From Rhodanobacter sp. LX-99 (GTDB taxonomy: Bacteria > Pseudomonadota > Gammaproteobacteria > Xanthomonadales > Rhodanobacteraceae), in the NCBI RefSeq assembly GCF_018599185.1, contig NZ_JAHFVL010000001.1, forward strand, positions 620,001-684,000: a stretch of DNA of 64,000 bases, in the 5' to 3' direction. This document shows positions 55,467 to 63,944 of the stretch, one piece after another. Position numbers and translations under genes: made by a program. Below the pieces are notes generated by a model that was not told the DNA's origin, did no database searches, and saw only the letters and a program-made list of their open reading frames with translations. Within the stretch, counting starts at the first letter, position 1. Every line of letters starts with the position of its first letter.

Positions 55467-55724
55467 TCAACCAGCCGACGTCGTCGCCGGAGCCGGGTTT
55501 GCGGCAGGAGCCGCGGCCTTGTGGCTCTTGTGATGGGACTTGTGGTGCGACTTGTGGTGCATGGCGGTCTTCGGCGCGGCGTCGGCCGCAGCAGCAGGAG
55601 CCGCCGCAGGAGTTTCCTGCGTCGCCGGAGCCGCCGCCTGCGGGGCAGCAGCCTGGGCCAGCACGGAACCGGAAAGCGCAACGCCCGCCACAAGCAGGGA
55701 AGCGATCAGAAGTTTACGCATCAT
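55467..55724 (-). CDS. Small secreted Ala/His/Lys-rich protein
   Basis: 85 residues. Signal peptide (RKLLIASLLVAGVALSGSVLAQ) then Ala/Pro-rich linker and a HHKSHHKSHHKSHK repeat. The repeat could bind metal or nucleic acid; function unknown, family not recognised. Two adjacent ATGs exist; 55724 is taken because GAGG lies 6 bases upstream. A strong terminator follows. Confidence 0.7.
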   Translation of the reverse strand: MMRKLLIASLLVAGVALSGSVLAQAAAPQAAAPATQETPAAAPAAAADAAPKTAMHHKSHHKSHHKSHKAAAPAANPAPATTSAG

Positions 55725-55914
55725 GATGTCGAGCCTCGGACGATTGGAAGGTATCGCGGACCCGGCCGGAACCCGGCGACTCGGGCGGCGCGACGAACCG
55801 ACGATGCGACGCCGATGGGATACCAAGGCTGAATGCAACACGCGGTTTCCTGCGCAATGCGCACACAGGATCTTGACTTTTGCCGCGTTCGATTACGCAC
55901 GTAATTATTTGCGC

Positions 55915-56694
55915 TCAGGCCAGGCAGGCCTGCAGCATCCGGCCGATCAAGTCCTGCACCGCCGGCGCCTTCGCCTCGTCGTACGCGAAGCTCTCCTCGT
56001 CCATGTAGTTGAGCTGCGCCAGTTCCAGCTGCACGGCCTGCACGCCAGTCGCCGGCGTGCCGTAATGGCGCGTGATGTAACCGCCCTTGAAGCGGCCGTT
56101 GACGGCAAAACTGAAACGCGACTGCGACTCCAGGCAAGCCTGCAAGCGCGCCTGCAGCGCCGGGTCGCAACTCGTGCCGGCTGCCGTACCGAGATTGAAA
56201 TCCGGCAGCTGCCCCTCGAACAGCATGGGTACCCGGCTGCGGATCGAATGCCCTTCCCACAGCACCGCCCGACCGTGCTCCGCGCACAGCCGCGCAAGTT
56301 CCTGCGCGACAGCTCGATGGTAAGGCCGCCAGTAATCGTTTATGCGCCGTTGAATTTCAGCGTCATCCGGCTCGCTGCCACCCTGGTACAGCGGCTCCCC
56401 ATCGAAGCCGATCACCGGTACCAGGCCGGTCTCGCGCTGCCCCGGATACAGCGCATGGCCATCGGCGGGGCGGTTCAGGTCGATCACGTAGCGCGAAGCC
56501 CCCGGTTTCAGCACGCTGGCGCCCAGCGCCTGGGCCAGCGGTTCGTACAACCGGCCGACATGCCAGTCGGTGTCCGGTGCACGACGCGCCGCCGGATGCA
56601 TCCGCGTGGCGATATCGTCGGGGATGAAGCTGCTGTCGTGCGGCAGGCTGACCAGCATCGGCACATGGCCGCGCTGCAAGGTGAATGTGCTCAT
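55915..56694 (-). CDS. hutG: N-formylglutamate deformylase
   Basis: 259 residues, N-formylglutamate amidohydrolase family. LVSLPHDSSFIPDDI start, DWHVGRLYEPLAQ, RYVIDLNRP, HSIRSRVPMLFEGQLPDFNLGTAAG and RFKGGYITRHYG. Hydrolyses N-formylglutamate to glutamate and formate, the last step of one histidine-degradation route. No other hut gene is in the window. Confidence 0.93.
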   Translation of the reverse strand: MSTFTLQRGHVPMLVSLPHDSSFIPDDIATRMHPAARRAPDTDWHVGRLYEPLAQALGASVLKPGASRYVIDLNRPADGHALYPGQRETGLVPVIGFDGEPLYQGGSEPDDAEIQRRINDYWRPYHRAVAQELARLCAEHGRAVLWEGHSIRSRVPMLFEGQLPDFNLGTAAGTSCDPALQARLQACLESQSRFSFAVNGRFKGGYITRHYGTPATGVQAVQLELAQLNYMDEESFAYDEAKAPAVQDLIGRMLQACLA

Positions 56695-56823
56695 CGGCGC
56701 ATTGTACTCAGTCCGTCAATGCTGTTTCCTTGCCACATTGGCTTCCATGCGATCCAGCCAGAGGGTTGCCTGTCGGAAAATACGCGAGCACGCTAGCCGT
56801 GGATCGTCCAGGGGGACCTGAAC

Positions 56824-58170
56824 ATGCCAGGCAAACTGCTGTTCCGAATGACTCCCATCGCGTTTTGTACGATCACGCCACTGGTTCTGACAGTGCACGC
56901 GCAGGATTACAGCCCGGACGCGGTCGGCATGTTCCACGAACTGAAGCAGCAGCCCAATGATCTGGCCCGCTACGCATACCTGCTCAGGGAGATACCGAAG
57001 CTTCCTGTTTCCGACCAGCAACTGGCGATGCAGATGTTCGCCTCGGTCGAGAACGAACTGGGGCTTTACAACGAGGCCGTCCACGACTTCCCGCTGAAGA
57101 CCCATATCGCGGTGGACGCCACCTTGCCGGCGCCGGCCGAGTGGAAGCCCGCCGATGCGACCGAGGTCATCACGCAGCTGGCTGCCGACCGCCGCATCGT
57201 GCTGATCAACGAGGCGCACCACGACGCCCATACCCGACAACTGACGCTGGCCCTGCTGCCCCGGCTGCGTGCACTCGGGTTCAACTATTTCGCCGTGGAA
57301 GCCCTCTCGGACAAAGATGACCAGCTGATGCAGCGCGGCTATCCGGTCAAGGACAGCGGCACCGAGTACCTGCACGAACCCGCCTACGGCGACATCGTGC
57401 GGACGGCGATCAAGTTGGGGTTCGCCCTGGTGGCCTACGACGCGGACACCGGCGCGATGCAGGATCGCGAAGCCGGACAAGCGAATAACCTGTACCGGAA
57501 GGTATTCGCAAGGGATCCCTGCGCCCGGCTCTTCGTGCATGCCGGTTACGCGCACATCGACAAGGCAAAGGGACGCCTGGGCAATACGGCGCCAATGGCC
57601 ATGCACCTGCAGCAGCTGACCGGCATCGAGCCGCTGTCGATCGACCAGACCCAGTTCCGCGAGCAGCTTCCCGGCAAGCCGGATGCCTATCAGAAACTGA
57701 TCAAGGATTTCCCCTCGGACGGCCCCATCGTACTGATCAACCGCACTACAGGCAGGCCCTGGAGCGCCCATCCCGACCGGTATGACCTCAACGTATTGCT
57801 GCCTCCCGCCGACACAGGCCGCGGCGAAAGTGGCTACGTCCAGCCTTTGACGACCGTGCGCGACACCGACCGCGACCATCTCATGCTGGCGAATCGCCTC
57901 AACAAGCAGCGTCCCGACTGGTTGACCCTGCGCAACGAGCGCATTCCGTACGCGATCAGGACGACACTGTGCAAGACACGCTTCCCTTGCGTCGTCGATG
58001 CGCATTACGTCAACGAACCCGATGAAGCCATCACCGCCGACCGCTACGCGTTCATGCAGGGCGACGCCGCAAGCAGGCTCTACCTGCGCCCCGGACGCTA
58101 TCGCCTGCGCGCCTGGGACATCCGCGGCAGAACCTTGTCCCAAAAGATCATCACGGTCGGAGAACACTAG
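56824..58170 (+). CDS. Exported ChaN/EreA-superfamily-like protein
   Basis: 448 residues. An N-terminal hydrophobic stretch (FRMTPIAFCTITPLVLTVHAQ) looks like a signal peptide. Residues ~115-260 (RRIVLINEAHHDAHTRQLTL, LGFNYFAVEAL, LGFALVAYDAD, RLFVHAGYAHID) follow the ChaN/erythromycin-esterase/TIKI fold, with the EAHHD and HAGYAH segments at the presumed active site. The C-terminal ~170 residues are not recognised. A hydrolase or heme/metal-binding role is possible; no substrate can be named. Confidence 0.6.
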   Translation: MPGKLLFRMTPIAFCTITPLVLTVHAQDYSPDAVGMFHELKQQPNDLARYAYLLREIPKLPVSDQQLAMQMFASVENELGLYNEAVHDFPLKTHIAVDATLPAPAEWKPADATEVITQLAADRRIVLINEAHHDAHTRQLTLALLPRLRALGFNYFAVEALSDKDDQLMQRGYPVKDSGTEYLHEPAYGDIVRTAIKLGFALVAYDADTGAMQDREAGQANNLYRKVFARDPCARLFVHAGYAHIDKAKGRLGNTAPMAMHLQQLTGIEPLSIDQTQFREQLPGKPDAYQKLIKDFPSDGPIVLINRTTGRPWSAHPDRYDLNVLLPPADTGRGESGYVQPLTTVRDTDRDHLMLANRLNKQRPDWLTLRNERIPYAIRTTLCKTRFPCVVDAHYVNEPDEAITADRYAFMQGDAASRLYLRPGRYRLRAWDIRGRTLSQKIITVGEH

Positions 58171-58190
58171 AGCCTCGGCAAGCATGCTTG

Positions 58191-58444
58191 CATGCCCGTG
58201 TCGACGCCACGGGCACGATGCCCGGCACCACGCGGGACGATACAAAGCCGCTTACCCGAAGCACAGCACCACCACGTCTGCCGACCTGGTCGCCGCCGCC
58301 AGTGATGCGGCAAGGCAATGGCACTTCAATCCGCAGATGAAGGACGGGAAGCCGATCGACGGCTACGCGCGCGTGCCGGTCAAATTCGACCTGGCGCCGC
58401 TTCCACACGGGACCAACAAGGATCAAGTTGAGAAATTGAATTGA
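58191..58444 (+). pseudogene. Frameshifted remnant of a TonB-like C-terminal domain
   Basis: From about 58255 to 58444 one frame reads ADLVAAASDAARQWHFNPQM then KDGKPIDGYARVPVKFDLA, the signature of TonB energy-transducer C-termini (W-x-F-x-P, DGKPV-G). The part expected just before it (ARVDATGTMPG, like a VD-x-x-G strand) lies in another frame from 58191. No start or upstream domain was found. It is probably a decayed fragment. Confidence 0.5.
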
Positions 58445-58522
58445 AAATGCAAAAAATCGCATTGATTTGCATGTGAATTATTGAATTGATAACCTCGGCA
58501 CGCCCCACGCCGAGGTTGTCTC

Positions 58523-59098
58523 GTGAGTCCGCAGCCCGTCGCCCGATTTCCCCTGTCATTACCGCTGCCGCAGGCCACGCGCTGGGTGCTGCTTTTCTCT
58601 GCGGTCATCTTGCTGGCTGCCTGCGCCAGCAGTCCGCAACGGCGCCAGCCCACCTACAAGACCTCGCACTCGGCGCTGGCCGACCTGCCGCCGCGCGCAC
58701 CTTCGGCCGCCAGCGCCGGGGAGGCAAACGACATCCTGTTCCGCGCGATCGGGCTGGTCGGCACGCCATATCGCTGGGGCGGCAATACCCCGGCCGGCGG
58801 CTTCGACTGCAGTGGCCTGATCGACTACATCTACCGTACCGCCACCGGCATCAAGCTGCCGCGTACCTCGCACGAGATGGCCTCGATGGACGCCCGCAAG
58901 GTGCGCAAGATGACCCAGCTGGCCAGCGGCGACCTGGTGTTCTTCGACATCGGCGGCGCGATCAGCCACGTCGGCGTGTACGTCGGCAAGGGCCGTTTCG
59001 TGCACGCGCCGAACAGCGGCGGCACGGTGCGCCTGGACGATATCGACGGGCCGTACTGGGGCGACCATTTCGCTTACGGGCGGCGCGTGCTGGATTGA
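58523..59098 (+). CDS. NlpC/P60-family lipoprotein (murein endopeptidase)
   Basis: 191 residues. A membrane-spanning signal ends in the lipobox LAAC (Cys34). The NlpC/P60 domain starts around residue 70 with catalytic Cys96 (FDCSGLIDY), His149 (ISHVGVYVG) and His161 (FVHAPNS). Such enzymes cleave peptidoglycan stem or cross-link peptides (Spr/MepS-like). The start is a GTG at 58523; no better start precedes the signal. Confidence 0.9.
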   Translation: MSPQPVARFPLSLPLPQATRWVLLFSAVILLAACASSPQRRQPTYKTSHSALADLPPRAPSAASAGEANDILFRAIGLVGTPYRWGGNTPAGGFDCSGLIDYIYRTATGIKLPRTSHEMASMDARKVRKMTQLASGDLVFFDIGGAISHVGVYVGKGRFVHAPNSGGTVRLDDIDGPYWGDHFAYGRRVLD

Positions 59099-59166
59099 GG
59101 GGCGATTACGGCTGCTCTACTTTGCATTGCGAGCAAAGGAGCGGGATTTGAGGCGAACCTCGGCTC

Positions 59167-59223
59167 CCCTCTCCCCCACAGGGATTCCCTACGGTCACAA
59201 CCCTCCCCCGCAAAGGGAGAGGG
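59167..59223. repeat. CCCTCTCCC/GGGAGAGGG repeat
   Basis: Arms at 59167-59175 and 59215-59223 enclose GATTCCCTACGGTCACAACC; related to the repeat at 1165-1276. It lies between two convergent genes. Confidence 0.55.
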
Positions 59224-59230
59224 CAAACGA

Positions 59231-59252
59231 AACGGCGCCCCAGGGCGCCGTT
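59231..59252 (-). terminator. Terminator after slyD
   Basis: Arms AACGGCGCC (59231-59239) and GGCGCCGTT (59244-59252), followed on the minus strand by TTCGTTT, 24 bases after the slyD stop. Confidence 0.6.
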
Positions 59253-59275
59253 GGTTCACTCAATGAAGCGGATTT

Positions 59276-59761
59276 TCAATGCGCTTCGGCGCCTGGCGCG
59301 TGGGCGTGGCCGTGGGCGATCTCTTCCTCGGTGGCGTCGCGCACTTCGCCGATGGCCACGTCGAAGTGCAGGGTCTTGCCGGCCATCGGGTGGTTCAGGT
59401 CCACGTCGATCGCGCTCATGCCGACCTTGTGCACGGTCACCGCGCGCTGGCCGCCCTGCTTCAGCTGCAGCACGGCGGTCATGCCCGGCTTGAGCCGGTT
59501 GGCCTGCGGGAAATACTTCTTCGACATGCGCTGGATCTGGCCTTCCTCGCGCTCGCCATAGCCATCGGCCGGCGCCACGTCCACGCTCAGCGCCTCGCCG
59601 GCCTCATGCCCTTCCAGCGCCGCGTCCAAGCCCGGGATCAGCTGGCCGTGGCCAAGCAGAATCCACAGCTGCTCGTCGCGATCGTGCGAGCTCTCGACCT
59701 TTTCGCCATCCACCGTCAGCGTGTAGTGGATCGCGATGACCTTGTCCTTGCCAGCCTTCAT
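59276..59761 (-). CDS. slyD: FKBP-type peptidyl-prolyl isomerase (SlyD type)
   Basis: 161 residues. FKBP domain interrupted by the insert-in-flap typical of SlyD (VIAIHYTLTVDGEKVESS, LLGHGQLIPGLDAALEGHEAG, EEGQIQRMSKKYFPQ, GKTLHFDVAIGEVRDAT). A short His-containing tail (HGHAHAPGAEAH) replaces the long metal-binding tail of E. coli SlyD. It catalyses prolyl isomerisation and acts as a chaperone. ATG 59761 is chosen (AGKDKVIAIHY start). Confidence 0.93.
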   Translation of the reverse strand: MKAGKDKVIAIHYTLTVDGEKVESSHDRDEQLWILLGHGQLIPGLDAALEGHEAGEALSVDVAPADGYGEREEGQIQRMSKKYFPQANRLKPGMTAVLQLKQGGQRAVTVHKVGMSAIDVDLNHPMAGKTLHFDVAIGEVRDATEEEIAHGHAHAPGAEAH

Positions 59762-59814
59762 TGCCTGTCTCGTCGATGGGATCAAACGGCGGATTCTAGC
59801 AGTAGCCCGACGGG

Positions 59815-61047
59815 CTAGGATTCATGATGGCCGAAGCCCACGCCGCGCGCCTCCGGACCCAGCCACAGCAACAACGCCAGCAGCAGCGCCACCAGCACCA
59901 TCCACAGCGCCATCGCGAACGCGAAATCCCCGCCATGCCGCTGCGCCAGCCAGGCTTGCGCGGTGGCGGTGACCGCCGCCAGCAGGTTGCCCATCTGGTA
60001 GGCGAAGCCCGGCAGGGTGCCGCGCACCGCTGCCGGCGACAACTCGTTCAGATGCGTCGGCACCACGCCCCAGGCGCCCTGCACCATCACCTGGATCAGG
60101 AACGCGCCCAGCCCCAGCAGGATCAGCGAACCGCCGTACATCCACAGCGGAATCACCGGTATCGCCAGCAGCGCGGCGATCATCATCGCCTTGCGCCGGC
60201 CGATCCGTTCCGACAGCGCCCCGAAATACAGGCCGCCCACCAGCGCGCCGAGATTCAGCAGCGCCACCAGCACGAAGGCCATGGCAGAGCCGGTGGGCAG
60301 GTGCAGGTTCACCTCCTCGAAGGTGTGGTACATGTCCTGCGAGCCGTGGCTGAACATGTTGAACGCCATCATCAGCAGCATCAGGTAGAGCGCCAGCTTC
60401 CAGTGCCCGCGCATGGCCTCGAACAGGCCGGGCCGCCTCGCCGCCTGCGCGCCTTCCTTCCAGACCGCCGACTCCGGCACCTTGCGGCGGATGTACAGCA
60501 CCAGCAAGGCCGGGATCGCGCCGACCACGAACAACCCACGCCAGCCGATATGGTCCACCAGCAACCAGTTCGCCAGCGCGGCGAGGAAGAAGCCGCACGG
60601 GTAGCCGCTTTGCAGCAGGCCTGACACCGCGCCGCGGGCTTTCGCCGGTATCGACTCCATCGCCAGCGACGCGCCGATGCCCCATTCGCCACCCATCGCG
60701 ACGCCGAACAGGAAACGCAGCACCAGCAAGGCGGTCAGCGACGAGGCGAATGCCGTGGCGAACTCGAACAGCGAGAACAGGATCACGTCGAGCATCAGGA
60801 TCGGCCGCCGCCCGAAGCGGTCGGCCAGCCGCCCGAACAGCAGCGCGCCCAGCGGCCGCGCCGCCAGGGTCAGGAACAGTGCGTAGGTGATCTGCGCCGT
60901 ACCCACGTCGAACTCCTTCGCCACCGTGACGATGACGAAGGTCAGCAGGAAGTAGTCGAACGCATCCAGTGTCCAGCCCAGGAAACTGGCCAGCACGGTG
61001 TGTCGCTGGATGATATCGAGTTCACGCAAGGGTGCCAGCAGCGACAT
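59815..61047 (-). CDS. MFS transporter, sialate/lactate (SHS)-type
   Basis: 410 residues, twelve predicted transmembrane helices. WTLDAFDYFLLTFVIV near the N-terminus, the MFS loop motif GRLADRFGRRPILM between helices 2 and 3, GGEWGIGASLAME and RKVPESAVWKE are typical of the lactate/sialate:H+ symporter branch of MFS. Substrate cannot be fixed. GAGGAG lies ~8 bases upstream of the ATG. Confidence 0.85.
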   Translation of the reverse strand: MSLLAPLRELDIIQRHTVLASFLGWTLDAFDYFLLTFVIVTVAKEFDVGTAQITYALFLTLAARPLGALLFGRLADRFGRRPILMLDVILFSLFEFATAFASSLTALLVLRFLFGVAMGGEWGIGASLAMESIPAKARGAVSGLLQSGYPCGFFLAALANWLLVDHIGWRGLFVVGAIPALLVLYIRRKVPESAVWKEGAQAARRPGLFEAMRGHWKLALYLMLLMMAFNMFSHGSQDMYHTFEEVNLHLPTGSAMAFVLVALLNLGALVGGLYFGALSERIGRRKAMMIAALLAIPVIPLWMYGGSLILLGLGAFLIQVMVQGAWGVVPTHLNELSPAAVRGTLPGFAYQMGNLLAAVTATAQAWLAQRHGGDFAFAMALWMVLVALLLALLLWLGPEARGVGFGHHES

Positions 61048-61152
61048 CGGTCTCTCCTCGAACGGGACCCCACGCACAAGGCGCGCGAGCGACGATGGTA
61101 CTCGCGCACCCGATGGCCTAGGCTGCCGCCATCGACGAAAACCGGGATCCGG

Positions 61153-61809
61153 ATGGACCGCCGCAGCCGCCAGCGCATCGCCCACCTGTACGACAACCAC
61201 CTGCAACGCGGCTACGTCCGGGGCAAGTTGGCCGGCGACCCGGTCTATGCGGCCACGGCCACGCTGGTCGCCGGCACCACGCTGCCCCTGCTCGACATCG
61301 GCTGCGGCATCGGCCTGCTCGGGCTGTACCTGCACGCGCTGGGCCATGCCCAGCCCTACCTCGGCGTGGATCACGATGCGCGCAAGATCGCCGCCGGGCA
61401 GCAGGCCGTGCAGCACGCCGGACTCGATGCGCTGATGAGCCTGCGTCATGCCGATGCGGCCGAGCTGCCACCGATGCATGGCCATGTCGCGCTGCTCGAC
61501 GTACTGCACTACCTGCCCGCCGCACGCCAGCCCCCCCTGCTGCAGGAGGCCGCCCGGCACTTGGCGCCCGATGGCTGCCTGATCATCCGCAACGTGCTGC
61601 GCGAGCCGAACTGGCGCTTCCACGCCACGCGCGTCGAGGAGTTTTTCCTGCGTACCTCCGGCTGGATTCCCGGCGGCGCGCAACACTATCCGAGCGCCGA
61701 CGAACTGCGCGCGCCGCTGCAGGATGCCGGGCTGCACGTGCACGTCGAACCGCTGCGCGGGCGCACGCCGTTCAACAGTTACCTGATCGTGGCGCGGCCG
61801 CATCGTTGA
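61153..61809 (+). CDS. Class I SAM-dependent methyltransferase
   Basis: 218 residues. SAM motif I LLDIGCGIGLLGLYL, acidic residue of motif II in YLGVDHDARKIAAG, and HVALLDVLHYLPA as motif IV. The C-terminal RVEEFFLRTSGWIPGGAQHY and FNSYLIVARPHR are common in small-molecule methyltransferases. The substrate is unknown. Starts 106 bases from the divergent MFS gene. Confidence 0.82.
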   Translation: MDRRSRQRIAHLYDNHLQRGYVRGKLAGDPVYAATATLVAGTTLPLLDIGCGIGLLGLYLHALGHAQPYLGVDHDARKIAAGQQAVQHAGLDALMSLRHADAAELPPMHGHVALLDVLHYLPAARQPPLLQEAARHLAPDGCLIIRNVLREPNWRFHATRVEEFFLRTSGWIPGGAQHYPSADELRAPLQDAGLHVHVEPLRGRTPFNSYLIVARPHR

Positions 61810-61947
61810 GGCGATCGCGGCACGCCGTTCAGCTTGATGCGGCGCAAATGCACGCGGCGGCGACGGATCGGCTATACTCGGCCACGCATTCGTCCCCACG
61901 AGTGCTGCGACACACCGTCGCCCCTTCCCCTTAGTCTGCAACACGGT

Positions 61948-61989
61948 ATGAACACTCCGGGTTGCTCAGGAGTGTTACATGTCTTTTGA
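61948..61989 (+). promoter_or_regulatory. Upstream mini-ORF and SD-sequestering hairpin before rhlE
   Basis: A 13-codon frame (ATG 61948 to TGA 61987-61989) overlaps the rhlE start at 61979. Within it AACACTCC (61951-61958) pairs perfectly with GGAGTGTT (61969-61976), which covers the AGGAG ribosome site of rhlE. Translation of the mini-ORF or warming would open it; whether either happens is unknown. A TATACT −10-like word lies at 61873-61878. Confidence 0.45.
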
Positions 61990-63304
61990 TTCGCTGGGCC
62001 TTGCGCCCGCGTTGCTGCGCGCGCTTGCCGATTACGGCTACACGCAGCCCACCCCGATCCAGTCCGCCGCCATTCCGCCCGCACTGGAAGGTCACGACCT
62101 GCTCGCCGCCGCCCAGACCGGCACCGGCAAGACCGCCGCGTTCGCGCTGCCGTTGCTGCAGAAGCTGTCGACCAGCGGCCAGACCATGACCCGCCGCCCG
62201 CGCGCACTGGTGCTGACCCCGACCCGCGAACTGGCCGCCCAGGTACACGAGAACCTGCGCGACTACGGCAAGCACGTCCATGTCAGCGCCACCACCATCT
62301 TCGGCGGCGTCAGCATGGGCCCGCAGATCAACGCACTGCGCCGCGGCGTGGACGTCGTCATCGCCACCCCCGGCCGGCTGATGGACCACATGCAGCAGCG
62401 CACGCTGGACCTGTCCGCGGTGGAAACGCTGGTGCTGGACGAAGCCGACCGCATGCTCGACATGGGCTTCCTGCCCGCGTTGAAGCGCATCCTGCAGGCC
62501 CTGCCGAAGAAGCGCCAGACCCTGCTGTTCTCGGCCACCTTCGCGCCGGCGATCAAGGCGCTGGCGATGGACTTCATGCACCACCCGCGCGAGATTTCGG
62601 TCTCCGCGCCGAACACCGTGACCACCCTGGTCAGCCACCAGGTGCATCCGGTCGACGCCTCGCGCAAGCGCGACCTGCTGCTGCACCTGCTGTCGGCCGA
62701 CAGCCGCCGGCAGTCGCTGGTATTCAGCCGCACCAAGCACGGCGCCGACAAGCTGGTTACCTACCTCAACGCGTCGGGCCTGCGCAGCGCCGCGATCCAC
62801 GGCAACAAGAGCCAGAACGCGCGCACCCGCGCCTTGAGCGATTTCAAGAGCGGCCGCGTCACCGTGCTGGTGGCCACCGACATCGCCGCCCGCGGCATCG
62901 ACATCGAACAGCTGCCGATCGTGATCAACTTCGACCTGCCGTCGGTAGCCGAAGACTACGTGCACCGCATCGGCCGCACCGGCCGTGCCGGCATGGAAGG
63001 TCTCGCGGTATCCCTGGTCAGCCATGACGAAAGCGGCCTGCTGTTCGACATCCGCAAGCTGCTGAAGCAGGACATCGCGATCACGCCGGTGAGCGGCTAC
63101 GAGCCGTCCGCCCCGCTGCGCGTGGATGCCGGTGCGCCGCGTCCGAAGCAAGGCGGCGGCGGTCAGCGTCAACCGCGTGCGCCGCGACAGGGCAAGACTG
63201 CCGGCGCGGCACGGCCGAACGGCTATGCGCCGCAGGGCCGCGGCGAGCATGCCGCCGGCAACCAGCGCCGCCGTTCGAGCCATCGTCCGGCCGCCAAGGC
63301 CTGA
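61979..63304 (+). CDS. rhlE: ATP-dependent RNA helicase RhlE
   Basis: 441 residues, DEAD-box. Q-motif and motif I ([27 protein letters not shown]), DEAD at 154-157, SAT, and [10 protein letters not shown] in the second RecA domain. A basic Gly/Gln/Arg-rich tail of ~70 residues ([19 protein letters not shown]) would bind RNA. RhlE acts in ribosome assembly and RNA decay. Ribosome site AGGAG lies within a hairpin with an overlapping mini-ORF. Confidence 0.95.
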   Translation: MSFDSLGLAPALLRALADYGYTQPTPIQSAAIPPALEGHDLLAAAQTGTGKTAAFALPLLQKLSTSGQTMTRRPRALVLTPTRELAAQVHENLRDYGKHVHVSATTIFGGVSMGPQINALRRGVDVVIATPGRLMDHMQQRTLDLSAVETLVLDEADRMLDMGFLPALKRILQALPKKRQTLLFSATFAPAIKALAMDFMHHPREISVSAPNTVTTLVSHQVHPVDASRKRDLLLHLLSADSRRQSLVFSRTKHGADKLVTYLNASGLRSAAIHGNKSQNARTRALSDFKSGRVTVLVATDIAARGIDIEQLPIVINFDLPSVAEDYVHRIGRTGRAGMEGLAVSLVSHDESGLLFDIRKLLKQDIAITPVSGYEPSAPLRVDAGAPRPKQGGGGQRQPRAPRQGKTAGAARPNGYAPQGRGEHAAGNQRRRSSHRPAAKA

Positions 63305-63324
63305 GCGATTGCGTGAATGACACC

Positions 63325-63354
63325 GAATGTGGCGGCCTGATGGCCGCCACATTC
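63325..63354 (+). terminator. Hairpin after rhlE
   Basis: Perfect 13-bp arms GAATGTGGCGGCC (63325-63337) and GGCCGCCACATTC (63342-63354), TGAT loop, 21 bases downstream of the rhlE stop; no long T run follows, so termination may be factor-dependent. Confidence 0.6.
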
Positions 63355-63389
63355 GTATTGGGAAACCGGAATAACACGGTCCGGAACGC

Positions 63390-63944
63390 TCAGTCGGCGC
63401 GGTGGATTTTCGCCGTGAGCACATGGTCTTCCCACTGCCCGGCAATCCGCAAATACTCCCGCGCGTAGCCTTCACGCTCGAAGCCAAGCCGCTCCAGCAA
63501 CCGCGCGCTGCGCTCGTTGCGCGGCAGGTAATTCGCCATCACGCGATGCAGGCCCAGCTCACCGAACGTCCATGCCAACCCGGCTTCCAGTGCCTCGTGC
63601 ATCAGTCCCCGCCCCTGCTGACCGGCGCTGACGCCATAGCCGAGCAGGCATGCCTGGAACGGTCCGCGTACCACGTTGGACAGGGTGAAGCTGGCGAGGA
63701 CATCCTCACTGCCCAGGCTGAACACCACGAACGGATAGCCACGATCGAGACGCGCAGCCTCCTGCCCGTCCGCGATCGCTTGCGCGCAGTGTTCCAGCGT
63801 GTAGTAACTGTCCTCGCGCAAGGGCTCCCACGGCGCCAGATGGGCACGATTGTCCACGCGAAAGCGCAGCAATTTCGCCGCGTCGGAAAGTTCAGGCAAA
63901 CGGATGCGGGTACGCGCGGTTTGCAGCACGGCCGATACGCTCAT
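63390..63944 (-). CDS. rimJ: RimJ-type ribosomal protein N-acetyltransferase
   Basis: 184 residues, GNAT fold. RTRIRLPELSDAAKLLRFRVDNRAHLAPWEP start, LLGYGVSAGQQGRGLMHEAL (acetyl-CoA loop), HRVMANYLPRNERSARLLERLGFEREGYAREY end: this is the RimJ/RimL pattern. RimJ acetylates S5; close relatives modify other targets. Its start overlaps the stop of the next gene (ATGA). Confidence 0.88.
   Translation of the reverse strand: MSVSAVLQTARTRIRLPELSDAAKLLRFRVDNRAHLAPWEPLREDSYYTLEHCAQAIADGQEAARLDRGYPFVVFSLGSEDVLASFTLSNVVRGPFQACLLGYGVSAGQQGRGLMHEALEAGLAWTFGELGLHRVMANYLPRNERSARLLERLGFEREGYAREYLRIAGQWEDHVLTAKIHRAD

Noticed and set aside
55467..55724. Bacteriocin-like or toxin peptide
   Set aside because: The HHKSH repeats and signal peptide alone do not show this, and there is no immunity or export gene next to it.
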